A stretch of DNA of 64,000 nucleotides from Ascidia mentula (taxonomy: Eukaryota; Chordata; Ascidiacea; Phlebobranchia; Ascidiidae): NCBI GenBank assembly GCA_947561715.1, contig OX387199.1, positions 19,721,001-19,785,000 on the forward strand, read 5' to 3'. The notes beneath the pieces were generated by a model, which saw nothing but the letters and a program-made list of their open reading frames with translations, had not been told where the DNA came from and did not search any database. Shown piece after piece: positions 1 through 12,000 of this stretch; position 1 is the stretch's first letter, and each line of letters begins with the position of its first letter. The translations under genes were made by a program, and so were the position numbers.

Positions 1-3000
1 TTTCTGCTCTCTCACTTTCCGACTCCAACTACTTGGCATCGACACGTGGTGACACTGGAGGTCGCTCTTACTACATCAACGTATGCAGATCACTTCTGCA
101 CCAACCCGGGGTCACGTGTCCACCTAACTCTGCTGCCTGTATGAAGCAAGGCAAAAAGTACGTATTGTGTTTCTCACTGTCTGCACGTTTTATCTCATTT
201 TAAATTTTCCTAATGATCTGTTCTAAGGCAATGCAGAATAACCAAATGATAAATACATAAATTATGTAAAATTCTCGCCGCAGGAAACTTTGATTAAATA
301 CAATCTACATTACTTCTGTGCCAGAAGCGCAGTTTTCTTGAACATTGCAATGCATTGTAGCAACATGAAATAAATTTTAGTAATCACAATAAAAATTAAA
401 GCTCTAAAATGATATTCAAATACTTCGTAGTCAAACCGAACCGTACGAAATACAGTCATACTATTTCCTAATAAATCAAATAACTTTCGATAAACAGATA
501 CACAAGCTTGGGAACGGTTACAGACGGCCCCGAGTTCAACGGCGACACCTTGCGGTTAGTTTACACAGGCGGCGACAGGTGCGCGAGCGACCCCAAGCGG
601 AATTATTCCACGGTTGTGACGTTCCAGTGCGGCCAGGATTCTGCGGTGGACACTACACCTGTAGTGGTGTCCGGAGATTCGTGTATTGTCCAAATGTTAT
701 GGGTAACTAAAGCTGCCTGTGCTCTTAACACTCCTAGTGGTGGTGGTGGTTCGTCATCAGGTGCTGAGGGCGGTTCGACGACGTCTGGAAAACCGTGTGT
801 TGCTATTAATCCTGCCACAGGTAAATTGGTAACGTGTGGATGTAAGACGCGTCTTTTTAATGGTTCGTTGTAAAAATTCTATTGAGTTTTTGTTGAGTTT
901 GGTGTACTTGCTTGTAGTTTACGGTAATGGTCGGTTGAAACTGAAACCTTGACGTGATAAGGTTGTGGACGGAATGATTAATTTATCCTCTAAAGTTATT
1001 GCCTGTAAACCTAATCACCTCTATAGTACCAGTAATCCTGCACTGAATATCTGTAAACGCTTTAACTAAAATCCAAACAAATTTGAACATAAAACTACAA
1101 TGTAAATGCTAGTCGTTATACCTGCAAAGTTGTAACGATAAACAACCGCTGTCGGCACTGATACCTTTATTTTTTGCAATTGTTTTACTTAATTTCTCGA
1201 CACAATCTATTGCAAGACATGTTAACTTACGACATATAATTTTCATAATTTTGCATGTACTTCCAACTAAAAATTTGCAGACTTTTTTATGTTCTAATTT
1301 CTAGAAATATTTATTTTCAATCTCAGGCCACAGTTTCGATATGTCCAGCCTGACGTCATCATCGGGTTATGAAGTGGACACATACGTCGGTCACTATTTC
1401 AACATAAACGTTTGCGAAAAATTGCACGGTGGAAATTGTCCTGATGGAACAGGTGAGTTCCTTAATTGCAATCATAGGCGTCGATTTTTCAACGTTTTGT
1501 AAAATATGAACGGTGACTTTTCCAGGTTTTTGGAAACACGCAAAAAACATTTCGTCAGTCGTATCGCCCTAAACATCGGTAAACGACGTAAATTCCGTTT
1601 AGTGTCACTTTGTTACGTAACAATCCACGTGACACTTGTGTTTGTCATGATTGTGACGGTGATATACAGGTCGTTTTCACTAGCTTAACGCATAGTATGA
1701 TACAAGTGTTTTTTCTGACAATAATTTTTAATTTAAACGAAATCCAAGGGTGACAATACATACGCTGTCACCCCTGTTTGTTTGTGAGGGGTGACATGTC
1801 ACCCCAGTCACCCCTAAATCAACGCCTATGGTTGCAATCCAATTTGTGATTCTTTTTCACAGAATATACATGCGTACAACTTTATAGTTAACACACTGAC
1901 AATTTATGTTAAACAGCAGAAAATGTATAGAAAAAATTTCAATGCAAGTTCAATTTAACTTTTACAGGAAGTTGTCTTGCTACACAACACAACGGGCCGT
2001 ATATATCAGCAGGCCAGGCCTCAAGCCAACTTACCCTTAATTCGGGCGCCCTGTCCCTCCATTACTCAAACGGCGCCACTTGTGATACCGACAACAAGTA
2101 CAAGTAAGTTAAAACGATTCTGAACTCTCAACCTGGGGTTTCGCATAGATGTTATTGTGACAGGTGCAGCTCCATGGACAACCATACTGTATTCTTTAGG
2201 CAGGCATTTTTTTCCTCTTTGGAATGCTGCTGTTGATTTTTGCTGTGTACTATGCCTGTTGTTCCCTCGTGGTACGATTCCAGGGGTCCGCAAATTAACA
2301 AGAGCATCATTTCAATCAATTTGTGCACATTTTTTAATCAGAACCATGTTTCATTAAAATAATTATTCTCTTCACGTATTTTTCGTGAGGTCCGCAGACT
2401 TCAAACGGTTGGGAACACAGTTATAAGGGAACAAACATAACATAACACATTGCCTGCTTATCCCATTTTACCACCACCGCCGCCGCATGGAGTACGTTCT
2501 AACGTTTATTATGTGTTGCAATGCAGACAATCCACCACCATAAGCTTCGTGTGCCACCGTTCCACTGCCCCCCACCTCCAACAACCGAACGAACCAGCAA
2601 CCTCACCTGTGTATGTGGGCGAAGAAAAGGAGACCTGCAGTTATTACTTCTCATGGCACACACACTTGGCTTGTGAAATACAAAACCCGTGCGCCGCCAT
2701 CAGTATGGATGGTGTAGGTGGGTGTGTTATTGTGGCCACTCTCACGTTTATATTTAAACAAAATATTCTCGTTTTGCAAGTGTTGGGCAATTAGTTATGT
2801 ACGTATTGTTTCCATGTTATCGTTTCTCGGATGAGCGAAAGCATTTCTTACGACTACGTATCACGGAAAAAATACAATCAAGTGCAAAATTGTACACAAA
2901 ATAAATTATGACGTATTTCGCTTTCTGATCGTTTCGCTTCGGAGTAAAAATCTGTATTCCATACTTTTTCCAAACAATTTTTTTAAGAATAAGGCTAACA

Positions 3001-6000
3001 ACTTAAAAACCAAACTCTTTACCACATCTCTTGCATTTGCAGTGCCCAAAATTTACGACCTCTCCAGCCTTATATCCGAATCTGGCCACTATATGGCAGT
3101 AGGGGGCGAGGAGGGCAATCGGACGGTTTATTTCATCAACGTGTGCCGGCCCCTGGAACCGATTAGTGGAATCAATTGTCCAGCCGGTGCTTCGGTTTGT
3201 GCAGCTAAACACGGGTCGAAACCAAAGGTAAAATGGGAGACTTGTTATTTTGAACTAGAATTACCACCACGATATACCCTTGGCCTCACCAACTGCTATG
3301 AACTCCTGTAGCTCCGTCCGTACAGCAGCCTGGTTAGCCTAAGGTTGATTCAACTTTCGTTTGAACCGACATATTTTTTTCAGTCCTTGGGCTACATCGA
3401 CCCCAAGAAACGTCATCTCACTTACAAGAACGGATCGGTTGTGTTGGAGTATGGTACAGGGATCACCTGTCCCACAGACGGAAGCGCTAACGTGTCAACA
3501 CGCATTATGTTCACATGCATGCCCAATGCTGGCAAGGTAAGTATTTCACAAATATTTGTGTGTATAACTTTAGTAATGTAGCGCTTTTGATATTTCAAAT
3601 TGTCTTTAAATAAGTAGATCGGCGATGTTCAACTCGAAATCCTGTGTAGGGTGTTCCCCTGATGACGGCGGTCACGGTTGACTGCGTTTACTTGTTTGAG
3701 TGGCCGACGGCCGTTGTGTGTCTGGATGGACAGAAAGTGACTGAAAACACAGACCAGTGTAAATTCACCGATCCCAGAAACGACTTCGTCTACGATTTGT
3801 CCCAGATAAAACCGATAGACGTGAGTTATTGTCAATTATACCTTGGAAGTTATGTTGATTATACAGGTAGTTACTGTTTGGTTAAGGTTTGCATTAAAAA
3901 GAGATTCGGCCGAATGAAAGCGTGCCTTTAATCGGTTGTTTTCATAACTATCCTCTATAAGCGAGGTTGTACTTACGAAAAATGCTTTTCATTTTGCTAA
4001 AATTCTAAATATTTCACCACGATTTTTGCGTTTCCCGGTTTCCAGAAATAATTAATTGCAAAACAATTTGCCTTTGTGACGTAACAACACGATCTTGTAG
4101 GAATAAACCCAACTTACTCTAACGTTGAAATCCACGTGATTTAAAAAATACACATACTCGCAGATTGCGACCTCCAGCGGACACTATCGTCTGTCGCCCT
4201 GTCAAACCCTCGCATCCCCGCCATCAGCATGCAAGGACTCGTCCGCTTGTCGTATTATCCCGGATGGAACGAGTTACTCGATCGGGAAATCTTCTACTCG
4301 TAATATAAGCAACGGAGAGAATCAGGAAATTCCCGTGCAAATCACGTACACAGGAGGAGACAAATGCCGAAGCTGTAAGTGGCGGGGATAGGAATGAGTG
4401 TTGGGATAGGAATGAGTGTTGGGACAGAAATGAGTGTTGGGACAGGAATGAGTGTTGGGACAGGAATGAGTGTTGGGACAGGAATGAGTGTTGGGACAGG
4501 AATGAATGTTGGGACAGGAATGAGTGTTGGGATAGGAATGAGTGTTGGGACAGGAATGAGTGTTGGGACAGGAATGAGTGTTGGGACAGGAATGAGTGTT
4601 GGGACAGGAATGAGTGTTGGGACAGGAATGAGTGTTGGGACAGAAATGAGTGTTGGGACAGGAATGAGTGTTGGGACAGGAATGAGTGTTGGGACAGGAA
4701 TGAGTGTTGAGACAGGAATGAGTGTTGGGACAGGAATGAGTGTTGGGATAGGAATGAGTGTTGGGATAGGAATGAGTGTTGGGATAGGAATGAGTGTTGG
4801 GATAGGAATGAGTGTTGGGATAGGAATGAGTGTTGGGATAGGAATGAGTGTTGGGATAGGAATGAGTGTTGGGATAGGAATGAGTGTTGGGATAGGAATG
4901 AGTGTTGGGATAGGAATGAGTGTTGGGATAGGAATGAGTGTTGGGATAGGAATGAGTGTTGGGATAGGAATGAGTGTTGGGATAGGAATGAGTGTTGGGA
5001 TAGGAATGAGTGTTGGGATAGGAATGAGTGTTGGGATAGGAATGAGTGTTGGGATAGGAATGAGTGTTGGGATAGGAATGAGTGTTGGGATAGGAATGAG
5101 TGTTGGGATAGGAATGAGTGTTGGGATAGGAATGAGTGTTGGGATAGGAATGAGTGTTGGGATAGGAATGAGTGTTGGGATAGGAATGAGTGTTGGGATA
5201 GGAATGAGTGTTGGGATAGGAATGAGTGTTGGGATAGGAATGAGTGTTGGGATAGGAATGAGTGTTGGGATAGGAATGAGTGTTGGGATAGGAATGAGTG
5301 TTGGGATAGGAATGAGTGTTGGGATAGGAATGAGTGTTGGGATAGGAATGAGTGTTGGGATAGGAATGAGTGTTGGGATAGGAATGAGTGTTGGGATAGG
5401 AATGAGTGTTGGGATAGGAATGAGTGTTGGGATAGGAATGAGTGTTGGGATAGGAATGAGTGTTGGGATAGGAATGAGTGTTGGGACAGGAATGAGTGTT
5501 GGGACAGGAATGAGTGTTGGGACAGGAATGAGTGTTGGGACAGGAATGAGTGTTGGGACAGGAATGAGTGTTGGGATAGGAATGAGTGTTGGGATAGGAA
5601 TGAGTGTTGGGATAGGAATGAGTGTTGGGAAAGGAATGAGTGTTGGGATAGGAATGAGTGTTGGGATAGGAATGAGTGTTGGGATAGGAATGAGTGTTGG
5701 GACAGGAATGAGTGTTGGGACAGGAATGAGTGTTGGGATAGGAATGAGTGTTGGGATAGGAATGAGTGTTGGGATAGGAATGAGTGTTGGGATAGGAATG
5801 AGTGTTGGGATAGGAATGAGTGTTGGGATAGGAATGAGTGTTGGGACAGGAATGAGTGTTGGGACAGGAATGAGTGTTGGGACAGGAATGAGTGTTGGGA
5901 CAGGAATGAGTGTTGGGACAGGAATGAGTGTTGGGACAGGAATGAGTGTTGGGACAGGAATGAGTGTTGGGACAGGAATGAGTGTTGGGACAGGAATGAG

Positions 6001-9000
6001 TGTTGGGACAGGAATGAGTGTTGGGACAGGAATGAGTGTTGGGACAGGAATGAGTGTTGGGACAGGAATGAGTGTTGGGACAGGAATGAGTGTTGGGACA
6101 GGAATGAGTGTTGAGACAGGAATGAGTGTTGGGACAGGAATGAGTGTTGGGAAAGGAATGAGTGTTGGGATAGGAATGAGTGTTGGGATAGGAATGAGTG
6201 TTGGGAAAGGAATGAGTGTTGGGATAGGAATGAGTGTTGAGACAGGAATGAGTGTTGGGACAGGAATGAGTGTTGGGACAGGAATGAGTGTTGGGATAGG
6301 AATGAGTGTTGGGAAAGGAATGAGTGTTGGGACAGGAATGAGTGTTGAGACAGGAATGAGTGTTGGGACAGGAATGAGTGTTGGGACAGGAATGAGTGTT
6401 GGGATAGGAATGAGTGTTGGGAAAGGAATGAGTGTTGGGATAGGAATGAGTGTTGGGATAGGAATGAGTGTTGGGACAGGAATGAGTGTTGGGACAGGAA
6501 TGAGTGTTGGGATAGGAATGAGTGTTGGGATAGGAATGAGTGTTGGGATAGGAATGAGTGTTGGGATAGGAATGAGTGTTGGGATAGGAATGAGTGTTGG
6601 GATAGGAATGAGTGTTGGGATAGGAATGAGTGTTGGGATAGGAATGAGTGTTGGGATACCAACACTCATTCCTGTTGGGACAGGAATGAGTGTTGGGACA
6701 GGAATGAGTGTTGGGACAGGAATGAGTGTTGGGACAGGAATGAGTGTTGGGACAGGAATGAGTGTTGGGACAGGAATGAGTGTTGGGACAGGAATGAATG
6801 TTGGGACAGGAATGAGTGTTGGGACAGGAATGAGTGTTGGGACAGGAATGAGTGTTGGGACAGGAATGAGTGTTGGGACAGGAATGAGTGTTGGGACAGG
6901 AATGAGTGTTGGGACAGGAATGAGTGTTGGGACAGGAATGAGTGTTGGGACAGGAATGAGTGTTGGGACAGGAATGAGTGTTGAGACAGGAATGAGTGTT
7001 GGGACAGGAATGAGTGTTGGGAAAGGAATGAGTGTTGGGATAGGAATGAGTGTTGGGATAGGAATGAGTGTTGGGATAGGAATGAGTGTTGGGATAGGAA
7101 TGAGTGTTGGGATAGGAATGAGTGTTGGGATAGGAATGAGTGTTGGGATAGGAATGAGTGTTGGTATAGGAATGAGTGTTGGGGTAGGAATGAGTAAATC
7201 ATGTGTTGCGTTTATCGGAAATCCTACCAAAATTTACGTGACATGATGAGGCTACAAACGGTTCTTTTGAGCTAAACGTGCGCAAAGAGGTGTTTGCACT
7301 TGAGTTATTAATTTGTTAATGCTGTAAATCAAATAGACTGATTCCTGATCTCTCAATGACATAACGTTAAACTCCAAAACTGAACAATTTTCTTTAAGTG
7401 ATAATAATTTATACCAACTTCTGCCGAGCCAGATTGAAAGACCAACGATCCAACTATGGCCCTCGAGCTGCATTTTGCTACTGTCTGCGCTAACTTGTGT
7501 CTAAATTCGCCACTTTTTATTTTATTAAAATTCACTTGAGAACTGTTGCTCCAAACAGAAAACTGTTCATTTTACACTTGCCTTTTTGTCAGCATCCAAC
7601 GCAGCAAAAACCACGATTTTGTTCCGATGTGATCGTTCCGAAAACGAACCGACCATGATACCCAATGGCGCCACCTGCCGGTACCTCGTATACTGGCCAA
7701 CGCCTCACGTCTGCCCTCCACCGGTTAAAAGGTTTGATAAGCCTTCTGATTATTGCCAACGTTTGTTGATTTAAACTTAATGAAATCCTTAAATTTGGAT
7801 TTATGTTTTCTGTTTTTAGTTGCGTAGCAACCGACCCACAGAGCGGAACGACCTATGACCTTTCGCTTTTGTCATCTATGACCCATGCATGGACTTTCCA
7901 AGATAAAGACAAAAACAGGCAAGAAAAATAGGTTTATAACGTCTATGTAGTGTTTTAGTTAATTTTGTGTCTTTATAAAAGTTGCAAAATATTTTTATTG
8001 TCTGATCACCACAAAAATCCAATAACAAAAAAATGTTAATGTCCAATTGTTTCGTCATAAATTTGTAGTTGGCTAGATTGTTAACACGCCAGGGCTGAGA
8101 ATAAGTACGAAATAAAGATGTCTTTTTTTGTTTTTTAGATATTACTTGAACTTGTGTCGGAATGTACCGGAGAGCAATTGCAACGAGAATGCCACATTTT
8201 GTCGCAAGTTGAAATCTACGAAAGCGGTAATAAATTTCTGTTGCAATTCAAGTGTTGGAGTCTCATCTTTTACATGCATTTGGAATAAATTCCTGATAAA
8301 TGCTTTTATCCGAACAGAATCCGATTATTTTTGCGATTGTTTTTCTGGTACACAGTTGTATATTTGCAGCAAGTCGCTCCAAGTTTGAATATCTTCAACC
8401 GTTTAATAACTTATTACGCTTATTGGAGAAATGTTTTGTTAAATGCGTGTAACGGTTTTAATATTTATTGAAATTTAGCTAAAAAAGCATCGGAAATAAA
8501 CTCTTTCTCAGTTGTATAGGATAAACATGGAATTCTTCCATGTCCCAAATGTAGTGAAATATTCTGTTCAACCTAATCTGCGGAAACGCACGATATTACT
8601 CAAAAATTGTTTCAGATTCAAAACATTGGAGTTGTTTCGACCCAATCCATCACTGTGCAGTCAAAAAATAAGGTGCTGGTACGCTACAGTAAAGGCGGCA
8701 CCGGAATCTGTACCGACCCGGATAAAAGCGCTTCGGTTGAGATATCGTTCACTTGCAGCCCGTCAGTCAGCGCTCTCCCAACTTTTGACAGGTAGAGTTT
8801 GGCGTTATAATATGAAAAGTTTTTTGCAAGTTCGGCAATTACAAAATATATACAGATGTTTTGAATGAATATTGCGCTACTGTTACTGCCAAGCATATTA
8901 CAATTTAAAATAGACTGATCTTCTGGCATAAAACTGACGTACTGTATTCTTTCGACGTTTCGTCTGTCATACGGCCAGACTTCATCACATGAACGTTAAT

Positions 9001-12000
9001 CTTATGTCACAGGATCAGTCTATTTTAAATTGTTTTGAATCAAGTCCAACAGTGTTTTCTTCTTTACATGGCCGGGATATCTTTTGGTAGAGTATGATCC
9101 ACACTATTTTGATGGCGTGGTTGGCTTTAGTTGTTTTTTTGCGTTCTTATATATTTTTAATCAAGCTCCGTAGTCTAGTTTTTATGGGGTTTGAGCCTAT
9201 AAACCTTACGTACAGTGTGTTACTTTGGCTTATTAGAGGGTAAGTTTTAAATGACGAAACAAAGCAAAACCCAAGTTTCATCAAAAGTAAATTGCCTCGT
9301 CCAAATGTATTACCAAGTAACTAATCTGGATCTGTGGGTACCAAGGAACCCTGGCAGGTTGTCGATCAGCATCGTATCGCAAGTTATATTTCTGTGTGAG
9401 TTAGCAACATCAATCATACAGACAGCTTAGTAGATTTTTTTTAAAACTTTTTTCACACAGAAATATAGAAATATAACTATCCGATACGATAGCTGTGATC
9501 GCCAAGTAAGGACCTGCGCAGTGGCGATCCTGCCAATCATGCCATTGCATGAAACATTACTCCGTTGCCTCATCCGATTTAATATTTTCCTTCTGAAATC
9601 CACATTTTTCCAACGCCACACGTTGTAAGAGATACAGGTGGAAACTCCACATTTAAAATTACAATATAAAAAACCTCGTGTCAAAACGCGGATTTATTTT
9701 ATAGAAAACATGTTTCTCCTCGTCATCCGTACATAGGGTTACCCAGGGAAGTTACCACTGTTTCGTTGTGTACAGAATATCACAGGAAGATTGCGTGTTT
9801 CACATCAACTGGCAAACCCGTATTGCGTGTGCGGACGAACCTGAGAAGGTCACCGTCGATAATTCGGGGAAGTTTGTTGACCCCAAGTCGGGAGCTACCA
9901 TTAATCTTTCCACAATTATTAACAAGTAAGTGTTTTGAGTCGGCATGCATGTTGTGTATAGTATTGTGTGATTGTTAATTGTTGTTGTACAATAATTTTG
10001 TTACACCTTGGATTTGAACCCTAGTGGTATGGATTGTGTTGACCTGGTGACCTCATGACATTGTGGTATGTTGTTGCTGTCAATTTTTTTGGGGTTCTCA
10101 TGTTCTTCCCATGCAAATATGCAGGAAATTGAGTCTATCGATTTGAGTCTTGAGTCTAAAACTATTCAAGAAGCTTACTTGCATGCTATTTGCTTAATTG
10201 TATACTACATCATTGCTTGAAAATGCATTTTAACAACAACGCATTTATTTATGCATTGAAGTGACATATGGATTAAAAAACAGTGCGTACTATTCTAAGT
10301 ACTTTGAACAATTTTTGTGGTCGGGTCAAAACTGCATTACATTGAATCAGAATTACATTACTTTGTTTTACAAAGATCCTGGACGGCGACGGGCGATTTA
10401 AGACAGGATAACGGTCAAGTGAGCCATTACGAATACGCCATCAACATGAACGGTCAATCTGGTGGCGGGAAATGTGAAGATGGAACAACTGTATGTCAGT
10501 ACAAACTGAAGGATACGATGTCAAGGATAGTGGGGGGATTGCAACCTCCACCGGTTTACACAATGGCGGGTACGATTTTTAAACCGCCTCGAACGGAAGT
10601 TAATTAACAAATTTTGCTGAAATTGCGGAAAGGCATTTGTGCTTCAATGTTTGCTGTATGTTTGCGCATCAACCGGTGAATTCCGCCGATCAACTTGTTC
10701 CCTAAACATGTATTTTCTGTTTTAGCAGATATTTGTTTTGAATGCAAAGTCGTTTGTCTCTAGAAATCCCACAAAATAGATTTATACATATATTTTCTGT
10801 TTTGGAGAAAACAATTTGGAAACTTTGTTCCAGACGAGTCGTTGGAGATTTTGTTTAAATCCAATGACCGGTGCGGCAGAGATACGGACAAGCGGAGTCA
10901 CTCGCTCTTAACTCTACGTTGCTCCGGAAATAAGTACGTCACACGTTATGACAAATATATTTGATATGACTACTTTTATGTAAAAATTCCAGGTCTTTTG
11001 TCAGTAACAAGGTGTTTGTTTTTGCTGATATTTCGCATACTTACTGGAATCATTGTTAATAATCCTATTTTCTTACTTGCTTGAGGAAAAACTACAACAC
11101 TTTCGAGATTGTATAAAAGACAATTTTGTGAATGTTGATTAATTGTTTTACAGAAACATCGGGCAGCCAAAGTTCGTGTATGAGTCGATGGAGTGCGGGT
11201 ATTTCTTCGAGTGGTATACAAGTGCAATGTGCGTCGACATGCAACAGTAAGTCAGTTGTTAAAAAAGTCGGTTGTTATAGTTACGCAAGTTGAATAACCC
11301 TGGCATGTCGTTCTCCACACCTTTTAAAGCAGCAAGTAGGGTTCGCGGTCCTCTAGGGTCCCTGGAAGACCCTGAGACGTTTATATTTATAGCAAGATCG
11401 CGCGACGGAACGGAAACATTAGAAATGCCGATTTATGTACATTTTACAATGATACAATTTTTATTAAAAAAGCAGATGCTTGATACCCAGTTTCAGCTTT
11501 CTGACTAAAAATTCTTATTAACTATCGCTTTAAACTTTTCGTCACCTAAAAATCACTCAAGTCCTGTTACTTACTAAGTTAGGGTGATTTGCAAGCAGTT
11601 GTTGTAACTTCGAAAGAAAAAATGTCGTTGAAATTCTCCGGCGTTCAAAGGATTTTTCTCATAAGAAAAAACATGACTGGAAAACGCGAAACTAATGCAG
11701 TGAAACCAAACGCTTTTAAATATTACCGTGTTAACTTCCCCATGTATCTCTCCACTATTCAAAATACAACATCTGTTTCGTGACAAAACATTTCACAGCA
11801 ACGCGAATGTGAAGTCCAAATCATAATTCTCAATAAGAAGGCAATGCTATGGAATGCTGGACATTAAAGCGAACGTTTAAATTCAAAGCGAACGTTTGTC
11901 TGCTCAGTTGCCTGCCTATACCTCTGCGCGCGCCTTGCTGCAACTTATTCCGAATTAGCACTGATGGTGAATGGAGTTGTGTTCGAAACGTCTGCTCAAT

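Noticed and set aside
4224-7246. Very long open frames (up to about 960 codons) over the minisatellite on both strands
   Set aside because: They exist only because an 18-bp unit without stops keeps frame. The frame from the upstream receptor exon hits TAG within a few codons, and splice sites flank the whole array.
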